A stretch of 64,000 bases of DNA from Gelidibacter mesophilus DSM 14095 (GTDB lineage: Bacteria; Bacteroidota; Bacteroidia; Flavobacteriales; Flavobacteriaceae), in assembly GCF_000423005.1 (NCBI RefSeq), contig NZ_AUHD01000001.1:186001-250000 (forward strand). The letters run 5' to 3'. The stretch's first letter is position 1. Each line of letters opens with the position of its first letter. This document shows positions 54,435 to 62,877 of this stretch, one piece after another. The position numbers and the translations under genes are program-made. The notes below the pieces were generated by a model. It saw only the letters and a program-made list of their open reading frames with translations, made no database searches and was not told the DNA's origin.

Positions 54435-56987
54435 ATGAAAGTTGACACCCTTAGTGCTCCTACCGCAACCTATACTCAAGAAGAAGCTTTTGAAGCGTCC
54501 TTAACTTATTTTAAAGGTGATGATTTAGCCGCCAGAGTTTGGTTGAATAAATATGCTCTTAAAGATTCTCAAGGTCATATTTACGAAATGACGCCAAATG
54601 ATATGCACCGTCGTATTTCAAAAGAAATTGCAAGAATTGAGTCAAAATATCAGAATCCGATAACCGAACAAGAAGTTTTTGACCTTATCAAGGATTTCAA
54701 ATATATCGTTCCTCAGGGTAGCCCAATGGCAGGTATTGGGAATCCATTTCAAATTGCATCACTTTCAAATTGTTTTGTTATTGGCAATTCTGGTGATTCG
54801 GATTCATACGGTGGGATTATGAAAATTGATCAAGAACAGGTGCAGCTGATGAAACGTCGTGGAGGTGTTGGACATGACTTGTCGCACATCCGTCCAAAAA
54901 GCTCACCGGTTAAAAATTCAGCGTTGACCTCTACGGGCATTGTTCCATTTATGGAGCGTTATTCCAATTCCACAAGGGAAGTAGCGCAAGATGGTCGTAG
55001 GGGTGCTCTAATGTTGTCGGTTTCTATCAATCATCCAGATGCTGAAGATTTTATTGATGCCAAATTGGAGCAAGGTAAGGTTACCGGAGCTAACGTTTCA
55101 GTTAGAATCGATGACGATTTTATGAGAGCTGTCAAATCCAACAGCACCTACACTCAAAAATACCCAATTTTTAGTGAAGATCCTAAATTCTCAAAAACCA
55201 TTCAAGCCAATGGCATTTGGAAGAAAATTGTACATAACGCCTGGAAATCTGCTGAACCGGGAATTTTATTTTGGGATACCATCATCAATGAATCCGTGCC
55301 AGATTGTTATGCTGATTTAGGGTATAAAACCGTTTCGACAAACCCTTGTGGCGAAATTCCATTATGCCCCTATGATTCCTGCCGATTGCTGGCCATCAAT
55401 TTATTCTCATATGTACAACAGCCCTTTACAAAAGAAGCAACATTTAACTTTGAACTTTTCAAAAAGCACGTGGCATCTGCGCAGCGTATCATGGATGATA
55501 TCATCGATTTGGAATTGGAAAAGATCGATGTGATTTTACAAAAAATAGATGCTGATCCTGAAGACGCCGATATTAAAGCGATAGAAAGGAATTTATGGGT
55601 AAATATTAGAACAAAAGCTAAGGAAGGCAGAAGAACGGGTGTTGGAATTACTGCAGAAGGTGATATGCTGGCCGGTTTGGGCATTCAATACGGAAGTAAA
55701 AAAGGCAATGAATTTTCAGTTGAAGTTCATAAAGCTTTGGCGCTTGCTGCCTATCGTGCATCGGTGGATTTAGCTAAGGAACGTGGTGCATTTGCATTTT
55801 TTGATGCTGAACGTGAAACGAATAATCCGTTCATTCAGCGCTTAAAGGCAGCCGATGAAAAGCTCTATTATGATATGACAGAATTCGGTCGTCGTAACAT
55901 TGCTTTATTGACCATAGCCCCCACCGGTACCACAAGTTTGATGACCCAAACCTCTTCTGGGATTGAACCTGTATTTATGCCGGTTTATAAGAGACGTCGT
56001 AAAGTAAATCCTAATGATAAGGAAGCTCGCGTAGACTTTGTGGATGAAATAGGTGATTCTTGGGAAGAATATGTAGTTTTTCATCACAGATTCAAACAAT
56101 GGATGGAAGTCAACGGGTATGACGTTGCCAAAAATTATGAGCAGAAAGAATTGGATGTTTTGATTAAAAAATCGCCATACTACAAAGCAACTTCCAACGA
56201 TGTCGATTGGATGAGCAAAGTGTCCATGCAAGGGGCGGTTCAAAAGTGGGTAGACCATTCTATTAGCGTCACCATCAATTTACCGAATGATGCTACAGAA
56301 GAATTGGTTGGAAAGCTTTATATGGAAGCATGGGAAGCTGGATGTAAAGGTGTAACCGTTTATAGGGATGGCTCTCGTTCTGGCGTGTTGATCTCTAACG
56401 ATGAGAAGAAAGAGGAAGATCAGGATATTTTGACCACGTTTCCAACAAAGCGCCCACAGATATTGGAAGCTGATGTAGTAAGATTCCAGAACAATAAAGA
56501 AAAATGGATTGCTTTTATAGGTCTCATTGATGGTAAACCTTATGAGATTTTCACAGGTCTTGCGGATGATGAAGACGGAATTTTGATCCCTCGCTGGGCC
56601 AATGAGGGGTTTATAATCAAAAATAGGAATGAAGATGGGACTTCGCGTTATGACTTTCAGTATAAGAATATCAGAGGTTATAAGACCACTATTGAAGGCC
56701 TCTCACATAAGTTCAATCCAGAATATTGGAACTACGCTAAAATGATTTCAAGTACCTTACGTCATGGGATGCCGATAGATAAAGTGGTGGACTTGATTAA
56801 CAGTTTGCAATTGGACACAGAATCCATCAATACATGGAAAAATGGGGTGGCAAGGGCTTTAAAGCGTTTTGTTGCAGATGGTACCCAAGCTAAGGGGCAA
56901 ATGTGTAGCAGTTGTAAATCTACAAATCTTATTTATCAGGAAGGTTGTTTAACCTGTAAGGATTGTGGCTCTTCAAAATGTGGGTAA
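54435..56987 (+). CDS. nrdJ: adenosylcobalamin-dependent ribonucleotide reductase, class II
   Basis: 850 residues. It reduces ribonucleotides to deoxyribonucleotides with a thiyl radical generated from adenosylcobalamin. Seen: SNCFVIGN with a substrate-site cysteine, TNPCGEIPLCPYDSCRL with the radical N-C-E motif, and a cysteine-rich C-terminus (MCSSCKSTNLIYQEGCLTCKDCG). That tail is the redox-active one that reloads the active-site disulphide. The protein lacks the ATP-cone at the start. It has a long leader with a hairpin and palindrome; a strong terminator follows. Confidence 0.95.
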   Translation: MKVDTLSAPTATYTQEEAFEASLTYFKGDDLAARVWLNKYALKDSQGHIYEMTPNDMHRRISKEIARIESKYQNPITEQEVFDLIKDFKYIVPQGSPMAGIGNPFQIASLSNCFVIGNSGDSDSYGGIMKIDQEQVQLMKRRGGVGHDLSHIRPKSSPVKNSALTSTGIVPFMERYSNSTREVAQDGRRGALMLSVSINHPDAEDFIDAKLEQGKVTGANVSVRIDDDFMRAVKSNSTYTQKYPIFSEDPKFSKTIQANGIWKKIVHNAWKSAEPGILFWDTIINESVPDCYADLGYKTVSTNPCGEIPLCPYDSCRLLAINLFSYVQQPFTKEATFNFELFKKHVASAQRIMDDIIDLELEKIDVILQKIDADPEDADIKAIERNLWVNIRTKAKEGRRTGVGITAEGDMLAGLGIQYGSKKGNEFSVEVHKALALAAYRASVDLAKERGAFAFFDAERETNNPFIQRLKAADEKLYYDMTEFGRRNIALLTIAPTGTTSLMTQTSSGIEPVFMPVYKRRRKVNPNDKEARVDFVDEIGDSWEEYVVFHHRFKQWMEVNGYDVAKNYEQKELDVLIKKSPYYKATSNDVDWMSKVSMQGAVQKWVDHSISVTINLPNDATEELVGKLYMEAWEAGCKGVTVYRDGSRSGVLISNDEKKEEDQDILTTFPTKRPQILEADVVRFQNNKEKWIAFIGLIDGKPYEIFTGLADDEDGILIPRWANEGFIIKNRNEDGTSRYDFQYKNIRGYKTTIEGLSHKFNPEYWNYAKMISSTLRHGMPIDKVVDLINSLQLDTESINTWKNGVARALKRFVADGTQAKGQMCSSCKSTNLIYQEGCLTCKDCGSSKCG

Positions 56988-57041
56988 AACGTGCATTGTA
57001 TAGATAGATGACTGTAATTTAATTGAGATTATAGTAATTTT

Positions 57042-57086
57042 AAGCGTAATCGAGATAGCAAAAGTGTTTCGACTACGCTTTTTTTA
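57042..57086 (+). terminator. nrdJ terminator
   Basis: Stem AAGCGTA / TACGCTT (57042-57048, 57074-57080) extended inward by TCGA/TCGA with one mismatch, then a T-run; 55 bases after the nrdJ stop codon. Confidence 0.8.
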
Positions 57087-57148
57087 TTGGGATATATTCT
57101 ATTCTTTTTTTTTGCGAACTACCGGTATGAGCGACTCAGTAATGCATT

Positions 57149-57811
57149 TTATTTTAAAGTACCAAGATTAAGATATTTATAATCTTCCAAGGCGTCCAAA
57201 TTTTCGATTTTTTGCGTACAGCCATTTTTTAAGAGGTATAGGTCGTCACAAATATCAATAACGTCTCTATAGTAGTGATCTGTGATAACAATAGCCTTTT
57301 TCTCTTTTTCGGCACGTATCAATTCTTTTATTTTTTCAATATGCAAAGGCGCGATATTCGAAAACGGCTCGTCCAATAAAATGATAGCACTTTCCTGTTT
57401 CAGTACAACATAGGTTTCAATGACGCGACGTTCGCCACCGGATACCTTATACATTTTCGAATTGTAATTTGTAGAAAAACTATCGAAATATGCGATAAAT
57501 TCTTCCCAGTCCAACATTAGAAGCTTAAAGAGTGTTTTAATTTTTAAATGGTCAGGAGCAAGATGGTGCTGTGGTAGGTAAACGACATTTCTTTGACCGT
57601 AAAGTGGTTTCAGTAAAGGTTTTTCATCGATCTTTAGAAACTTGTATTTTGGTTGAAGGGATCCAAAAAGGATTTGTAACAGACAACTTTTGCCAGAACC
57701 ATTCCGTCCTAGAAGTCCAACAATTTTACCGGTTTCAGCCTTTAAATAAATACCGTTTAAAATACGACGTTTATCAAAATACAATTCAACACTGTCCAAT
57801 TCAATAATCAT
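57149..57811 (-). CDS. ABC transporter ATP-binding protein
   Basis: 220 residues, one nucleotide-binding domain: GLLGRNGSGKSCLLQ (Walker A), VSGGERRVIE (a variant of the LSGGQ signature), AIILLDEPFSNI (Walker B) and ITDHYYRDV (H-loop histidine). The residues after the P-loop are family-like. Its ATG overlaps by 4 bases the stop codon of the small membrane gene ahead (57808-58098), so they are translationally linked. Transport direction and substrate cannot be read. Confidence 0.88.
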   Translation of the reverse strand: MIIELDSVELYFDKRRILNGIYLKAETGKIVGLLGRNGSGKSCLLQILFGSLQPKYKFLKIDEKPLLKPLYGQRNVVYLPQHHLAPDHLKIKTLFKLLMLDWEEFIAYFDSFSTNYNSKMYKVSGGERRVIETYVVLKQESAIILLDEPFSNIAPLHIEKIKELIRAEKEKKAIVITDHYYRDVIDICDDLYLLKNGCTQKIENLDALEDYKYLNLGTLK

Positions 57812-58098
57812 ATAAAAGCTTTCATAATTAAAAGAAAGATAATGGTAATTGTAATATCAAATAAAAAAAGTGTTGAAAAAAGGCGCAAAGTTGAAATCCC
57901 TAAGTTCTTATAGAAAATCAATTTCCGTTTAGCGCCAGTTTCATGTACCAAGTACCATACAAACAATGTTAGCAATAGTTTTGTAACAATACTGGGTAAA
58001 ATATAAGGATTGAAAATAACGATCATAACATTGATCGCCATGGACCATATAAAAAATGGTTTATAAAACAAAAAGATGGCTCCCAAGCGGTGTATCAT
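57808..58098 (-). CDS. small membrane protein, likely partner of the ABC ATPase
   Basis: 96 residues, about three membrane segments (about 12-32, 35-55, 70-92) and short basic loops (HETGAKRKLIFYKNLG). No named family. It ends in a 4-base overlap with the ABC gene, which suggests the pair forms an exporter or a small membrane complex. It is far smaller than usual ABC permeases (six segments, 200+ residues), so it would have to work as an oligomer or with another protein. Confidence 0.7.
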   Translation of the reverse strand: MIHRLGAIFLFYKPFFIWSMAINVMIVIFNPYILPSIVTKLLLTLFVWYLVHETGAKRKLIFYKNLGISTLRLFSTLFLFDITITIIFLLIMKAFI

Positions 58099-58239
58099 TA
58101 TGTTGAAACGTAATATTTAAACAATTATTTTTAAAAAACGATAAAGCGCTGTTTTTTTGATGGATGCCAATCAGGAACAGATTGTCACTTTTCTTTAAGC
58201 GAGGAGAAAAATTCCTTCTTCGAAATTAAGAAATTATCG

Positions 58240-58247
58240 TACTTTTG
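58240..58247 (+). promoter_or_regulatory. promoter element of prfA
   Basis: TACTTTTG, a TAnnTTTG match, 19 bases before the prfA ATG at 58267. It is in the gap shared with the divergent ABC pair. Confidence 0.6.
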
Positions 58248-58266
58248 CATCACAATAAAACCATAT

Positions 58267-59343
58267 ATGTTAGACAAGTTACAAATAGTTAAGCAGCGTT
58301 TTGACGAGGTGAGTGATTTAATCATCCAGCCCGATATTATGACGGATCAGAAGCGTTATGTTGAGCTGAATAAAGAATATAAAGAATTGCGCAAGTTGAT
58401 GGACAAGCGTGAGGAATATTTAGAGTTGACTAACAATTTGGCTGAAGCCCAAGAAATTTTAGATGATGGCAGTGATCCAGAAATGGTGGAAATGGCCAAA
58501 ATGCAATATGATGAAGCGAAAGAAGGGATTCCGAAACTGGAAGAGGCCATCCGGGTTTTATTGATTCCTAAAGATCCTGAGGATACTAAAAATGCGGTTA
58601 TGGAACTGCGTGCAGGTACAGGTGGTGATGAGGCGAGTATTTTTGCTGGAGATTTATTTAGAATGTATAGCAAATACTGCGAAAGTAAAGGTTGGAAAGT
58701 GGACGTAGTGGATTATAGTGAAGGTACCAATGGTGGATTTAAGGAAATTCAATTTGAGGTTGCCGGTGAAGATGTTTACGGAACAATGAAGTTTGAAGCT
58801 GGAGTGCACAGGGTTCAGCGTGTGCCGCAAACCGAAACCCAAGGTCGTGTGCATACAAGTGCTGCAACCGTAATGGTTTTTCCTGAAGCTGAAGAGTTTG
58901 ATGTGGAAATCAATCCTAAAGATGTACGTATTGATTTTTTCTGTTCTTCAGGTCCAGGAGGTCAGTCGGTAAACACGACGTACTCTGCAGTACGTTTAAC
59001 GCATATTCCAACCGGATTGGTGGCACAGTGTCAGGATCAAAAATCACAACATAAAAATAAAGAGAAGGCATTCAGGGTATTGCGCTCCCGTTTATATGAA
59101 ATGGAGTTGGCAAAGAAAAATGCGTTGGATGCTGAAAAGCGTGGTTCTATGGTGAGTTCAGGTGATAGAAGTGCAAAGATTAGAACCTATAACTATTCCC
59201 AAGGGCGTGTTACAGACCACAGAATTGGTTTGACGCTTTATGATCTGGGCAATATTGTTAACGGCGATATACAGCGCATCATTGATGAGTTACAATTGGC
59301 TGAAAATACCGAGAAGTTAAAAGCAAATACAGATATAATATAA
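58267..59343 (+). CDS. prfA: peptide chain release factor 1
   Basis: 358 residues, the usual length. The GGQ peptidyl-hydrolysis loop lies in [20 protein letters not shown] (about residues 230-250). The codon-recognition domain is upstream, with [20 protein letters not shown] typical of RF1. It releases chains at UAA and UAG. Terminator directly after the stop codon (59348), which also sits right ahead of pyrF. Confidence 0.97.
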   Translation: MLDKLQIVKQRFDEVSDLIIQPDIMTDQKRYVELNKEYKELRKLMDKREEYLELTNNLAEAQEILDDGSDPEMVEMAKMQYDEAKEGIPKLEEAIRVLLIPKDPEDTKNAVMELRAGTGGDEASIFAGDLFRMYSKYCESKGWKVDVVDYSEGTNGGFKEIQFEVAGEDVYGTMKFEAGVHRVQRVPQTETQGRVHTSAATVMVFPEAEEFDVEINPKDVRIDFFCSSGPGGQSVNTTYSAVRLTHIPTGLVAQCQDQKSQHKNKEKAFRVLRSRLYEMELAKKNALDAEKRGSMVSSGDRSAKIRTYNYSQGRVTDHRIGLTLYDLGNIVNGDIQRIIDELQLAENTEKLKANTDII

Positions 59344-59347
59344 ATTC

Positions 59348-59374
59348 AAAGCCTCTTTTTGAGGCTTTTTTTAT
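59348..59374 (+). terminator. prfA terminator, ten bases ahead of pyrF
   Basis: Perfect 8-bp stem AAAGCCTC / GAGGCTTT with loop TTTTT (59348-59368), then a run of T to 59372. The pyrF ATG is at 59378, so pyrF has no room for its own promoter between stem and start. Confidence 0.9.
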
Positions 59375-59377
59375 TCT

Positions 59378-60202
59378 ATGACAACACCACAACTTATTGA
59401 GCAAATCAGAAAGAAACAATCCTTTCTTTGTATTGGATTGGATGTCGATTTAAATAAAATACCCCAACATCTTCTCAAAGAGCAAGATCCGATTTTTTCA
59501 TTTAATAAGGCCATCATAGATGCAACCCACCACATGTGCGTGGCCTATAAGCCTAATACGGCCTTTTATGAGGCCTACGGATTGAAGGGTTGGAAATCAC
59601 TTGAAAAAACGATCCAGTACCTTAATCAAAACTATCCTGAAATTTTCACCATCGCGGATGCCAAGCGGGGCGATATTGGGAATACGAGTAGCATGTATGC
59701 CAAAGCGTTTTTTGACGATTTAGGATTTGACAGTGTTACTGTTGCACCTTATATGGGTAAAGATTCCGTAGAACCTTTCTTGGAGTTTAAGGACAAGCAC
59801 ACCATACTTTTGGCGCTAACTTCTAATGAAGGCGCATTCGATTTTCAAGTTAAAAAGATAGAAGGAAAAGAGCTTTACAAGCAGGTGCTTGAAACTTCAA
59901 GAACTTGGAAAAACTCTGAAAATCTTATGTATGTTGTAGGCGCGACAAAAGCTGAATATTTGGCGGATATTCGTAAAATAATTCCAAATAACTTCTTGCT
60001 GGTTCCTGGTGTTGGGGCGCAAGGAGGCAATTTGCAAGAGGTTTGTAAATATGGAATGACTACTGATGTTGGTTTGTTGATCAACTCTTCAAGAGGCATA
60101 ATCTATGCCTCAGACGGAAAGGATTTTGCGGAAGCCGCAACCCAGAAATCCAAAGAACTACAGGTGGAAATGGCTCTTCTTTTGAGTGAACAGAAACAGT
60201 AG
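59378..60202 (+). CDS. pyrF: orotidine 5'-phosphate decarboxylase
   Basis: 274 residues, the long (type 2 like) form of OMP decarboxylase. Active-site lysine pair in [13 protein letters not shown] (about residues 93-106) and the phosphate-binding region VPGVGAQGG near residue 210 are visible; the N-terminus [14 protein letters not shown] is typical. It makes UMP in the last step of pyrimidine synthesis. No other pyr gene nearby. Its start lies directly behind the prfA terminator. Confidence 0.96.
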   Translation: MTTPQLIEQIRKKQSFLCIGLDVDLNKIPQHLLKEQDPIFSFNKAIIDATHHMCVAYKPNTAFYEAYGLKGWKSLEKTIQYLNQNYPEIFTIADAKRGDIGNTSSMYAKAFFDDLGFDSVTVAPYMGKDSVEPFLEFKDKHTILLALTSNEGAFDFQVKKIEGKELYKQVLETSRTWKNSENLMYVVGATKAEYLADIRKIIPNNFLLVPGVGAQGGNLQEVCKYGMTTDVGLLINSSRGIIYASDGKDFAEAATQKSKELQVEMALLLSEQKQ

Positions 60203-60280
60203 CAAGCTGCTGAGTTCAGTAGTTTTGGGACTGAAAATGCTGATTGTGAGCATAAATAAAAAAATAGCCCGATTGACAAA

Positions 60281-61072
60281 ATGAGAGATCAACTCCATAG
60301 ACAGATCGTCATAGATAAAACGCCAAAACGGATCATTTCGTTAGTGCCGTCACAGACCGAATTATTAGTCGATCTAGGATTGGAAGTTGCTATTGTGGGG
60401 ATCACAAAGTTTTGTGCCCATCCACATCATCTTAAAACAACGAAAACCATCGTGGGAGGCACAAAACAAGTTCATTTTGATAAAATAAAAGCGTTAAATC
60501 CTGATATCATCTTGTGTAACAAAGAAGAGAACACAAAAGAGATGATTCAGGAATTAGAGCATATAGCACCCACTCATATCAGTGATGTGAATACTTTTAG
60601 CGATGCCTTAGAATTAATTGATTTATACGGTACGTTGTTTTCTACTGAAAAAATAGCCAATCAACTTGTTGAAGCTATAGCTCAAAAAAAATCGAATTTT
60701 GAGGCTTATCTAAATGATCAAACTGCTAAAAATGCAGCGTACTTTATATGGAAAGAGCCGTGGATGGTCGCTGCTAAGGACACCTTTATAGATGAGATGA
60801 TGCAGTTGAATGGATTTGAAAATTATTTTGGGAATGAAACCCGTTATCCGGAAATAATCTTAGATAAAGCCAAGACAGAATCCGCTGAATTTGTTTTACT
60901 CTCCACCGAACCTTTTCCTTTCAAGCAAGACCATATTCAAACTATCCAACCTTACTTCCCCAATGCGAAAATAATGGTAGTGGATGGGGAAATGTTTTCT
61001 TGGTATGGGTCTCGATTAATGAAGGCATTTGATTATTTTAAAACTTTGCAGGAAGAAAGCAGGTCAATATAG
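60281..61072 (+). CDS. BtuF-like metal/cobalamin-binding protein without signal peptide
   Basis: 263 residues of the helical-backbone metal-receptor family (BtuF/FecB-like): RIISLVPSQTELLVDLGLE at the front, VGGTKQVHFDKIKALNPDIILCN, then KEPWMVAAKDTFIDEMMQL and SAEFVLLSTEPFPFK. Normally such proteins are periplasmic binding subunits for vitamin B12, haem or siderophores. No signal peptide or lipobox is seen at the start, MRDQLHRQIVIDKTPK. Permease or ATPase genes are not adjacent. Whether B12 is the ligand is inferred. Confidence 0.8.
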   Translation: MRDQLHRQIVIDKTPKRIISLVPSQTELLVDLGLEVAIVGITKFCAHPHHLKTTKTIVGGTKQVHFDKIKALNPDIILCNKEENTKEMIQELEHIAPTHISDVNTFSDALELIDLYGTLFSTEKIANQLVEAIAQKKSNFEAYLNDQTAKNAAYFIWKEPWMVAAKDTFIDEMMQLNGFENYFGNETRYPEIILDKAKTESAEFVLLSTEPFPFKQDHIQTIQPYFPNAKIMVVDGEMFSWYGSRLMKAFDYFKTLQEESRSI

Positions 61073-61094
61073 TGATTCTTAATATTGATAGTAT

Positions 61095-61141
61095 GTGACT
61101 CAAAATGCGAATATCAAAATTATTAGTTCGCATTGGGTCAC
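61095..61141 (+). other. imperfect hairpin after the BtuF-like gene
   Basis: GTGAC with AATGCGAA pairs with TTCGCATT and GTCAC (61095-61111, 61127-61141) around an internal loop, 22 bases after the stop codon. No T-run follows. It may be a transcript end stabiliser. Confidence 0.4.
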
Positions 61142-61266
61142 GAGTTGACTTCAATGCTTTTTAAAATAAGCGAACGTCTGAAAAGTCATTGAATCAACCA
61201 AGATATTAATTAGGTTACTTTCAATGAAAAAATATGTTTATATAGACTTTCAAATCTGTCATCCAG

Positions 61267-61494
61267 CTAAAACGCAGGATCTACATCATTAGTCTTAGAG
61301 TTTTTTAAACTCAGAATAATCTTTCTTAATTTTGAAGCCTCGTGATATAAAAAATCACTTAGGCTAGAATCCGATTGAAGTAAATTATAGGCTTCCTCAG
61401 TAAATTTCAAGTAATTTTTTTCAACCTCCTTGATGTTCAAAACCTCATTAAGGCCAAACTTAATTTTTCCGACTTTGCAAAATTGTGTGCTCAT
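61267..61494 (-). CDS. small protein, Lacal_2735-like, copy A
   Basis: 75 residues. The segment EEAYNLLQSDSSLSDFLYHE aligns with EQAYNVRQTDHALSDISEYK of the neighbouring gene (61575-61775), with the same preceding Tyr and following A-x-KL helix, so the two are paralogues. The plan (short charged helices ending in a second helix) resembles the Lacal_2735 family of small Flavobacteriaceae proteins, of unknown function. No signal peptide. Confidence 0.7.
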   Translation of the reverse strand: MSTQFCKVGKIKFGLNEVLNIKEVEKNYLKFTEEAYNLLQSDSSLSDFLYHEASKLRKIILSLKNSKTNDVDPAF

Positions 61495-61574
61495 ATGTTT
61501 ATATTATTAATCTATATATACGAGCAAATAACATGCTAAGGATGTGAGTATAAAGTTAAAATATTGATAATATT

Positions 61575-61775
61575 TTAAGTAAGTCTTCGGCGTGTTGGTT
61601 CTCTATTTAAATAATTCAGTCGGTTCATTTTATTTAAAAGCTTAATGGCTTTATATTCTGAAATATCGCTCAAAGCATGATCCGTTTGACGCACGTTGTA
61701 GGCCTGTTCAATGAGTTGTTTGTATCGCTTTTGTAGTTTGAGTTGGTGCGATTTAATTTCTAATATAGTTTTCAT
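61575..61775 (-). CDS. small protein, Lacal_2735-like, copy B
   Basis: 66 residues, basic, helical. Paralogue of the adjacent copy A; the core KLQKRYKQLIEQAYNVRQTD is close to the Lacal_2735 family pattern as I remember it. It is the upstream gene of the pair; 80 bases separate it from copy A, so they may share a transcript. Function unknown. Confidence 0.68.
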   Translation of the reverse strand: MKTILEIKSHQLKLQKRYKQLIEQAYNVRQTDHALSDISEYKAIKLLNKMNRLNYLNREPTRRRLT

Positions 61776-61861
61776 GACTACAACATTTTAGAGGAATGTA
61801 TGAAAGTTAAATATATTTAAAATATTGTTAGGCAGCAAGTTAAAATTTAAAAAATAATCAT

Positions 61862-61892
61862 AAAAAAAAGTCGGCCAACGATTGACCGACTT
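61862..61892 (-). terminator. terminator of the DUF4197 gene
   Basis: Stem AAGTCGG with inner CAA, loop CGA, pairing TTG and CCGACTT (one mismatch); on the minus strand it is followed by eight T. It lies 45 bases after the DUF4197 stop codon. Confidence 0.85.
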
Positions 61893-61936
61893 AATACAGC
61901 GCATTAATGGCTATAAGTGTCTGAAATATAAATGGA

Positions 61937-62647
61937 TTAATCCTGCAATGCAAATACTCTTTTTAATAAATCTGTAGATCTTGCACCAACCTGATTCCTG
62001 ATTTCTTTTTCTTCTACGGCAATCATTGTATAGACGCCTTTTAGAGCTTCTGCAGTGACGTAATCAGTTAAATCAGGATTGACGTTGCTGGTAAATGGGA
62101 TGGCATTATATCTATTGATCAAATTTTGCCAAATTTGATCTGCACCAACCTTAGCGAAAGATCTGTTAATGACTGGGTGAAATTTTTCATACAAAGACGT
62201 TTGGGTCTTAGCGTTAAGGTATTGAGTTGCGGCATCATCGGTTCCTAATAGAATGTTTTTGGCGTCGGCAAAAGTGATGCCTTTCACTGCCTCGACAAAA
62301 ATTGGAGTTGCTTCCTTGACAGCATCCTCCGCAGCTCTATTCAGGACTTTAAGACCTTCATCCGCCAAACTTCCAAGTCCAATGTCCCGTAGGCCTTTAT
62401 CGACTTTTTGTAACTCGGCGGGCAAACGTATTTTTACAAGATCGTTTTTATAAAAACCATCAGTTTTAGTAAGTGTTGTGACTTGTTTTTCAATTCCAAA
62501 ATCAAGTGCTTGTCTTAGACCGGCGGCAATATCAGTAGTGCTCATCACGCCTCCACTTTGCTGTGGCAAAGAATTGACAACACCTTGTAATTCCGCACAA
62601 GAATTCATGGTCAATAGCATAAGTAAAGCAACACACGTCTTTTTCAT
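61937..62647 (-). CDS. DUF4197 lipoprotein
   Basis: 236 residues from the ATG at 62647 (an upstream ATG at 62671 would place 8 residues before the signal). Lipoprotein signal with lipobox NSC (cysteine about residue 17). DUF4197 throughout: AAGLRQALDFGIEKQVTTLT, KVDKGLRDIGLGSLADEGLK, VEAVKGITFADAKNILLG and the C-terminal AVEEKEIRNQVGARSTDLLK. A periplasm-facing helical protein of unknown function, common in Gram-negative bacteria. Confidence 0.88.
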   Translation of the reverse strand: MKKTCVALLMLLTMNSCAELQGVVNSLPQQSGGVMSTTDIAAGLRQALDFGIEKQVTTLTKTDGFYKNDLVKIRLPAELQKVDKGLRDIGLGSLADEGLKVLNRAAEDAVKEATPIFVEAVKGITFADAKNILLGTDDAATQYLNAKTQTSLYEKFHPVINRSFAKVGADQIWQNLINRYNAIPFTSNVNPDLTDYVTAEALKGVYTMIAVEEKEIRNQVGARSTDLLKRVFALQD

Positions 62648-62842
62648 AAAAATCAATTTTAGTGAGCGCAAAAATATATCAAATAGTTTACTTAAACTGA
62701 TTTCAGTTTAGACATTTTGGGCATTTAAAAATTGGAGACCCTGTTGATGAAATTATAAAAGTGAACAAAAGTGATGGATTGTCTAGGTTTTTGGATGTTT
62801 TAAACTATTCTTAATATTGGTGATCTTCTTTTATAAAATCTG

Positions 62843-62850
62843 TAAATTTG
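62843..62850 (+). promoter_or_regulatory. promoter element of icmF
   Basis: TAAATTTG, a TAnnTTTG match 27 bases before the icmF ATG at 62878. The nearest TTG lies 23 bases ahead instead of 19. Confidence 0.5.
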
Positions 62851-62877
62851 TGTCACGTATAAATTCAATTCTTATCA

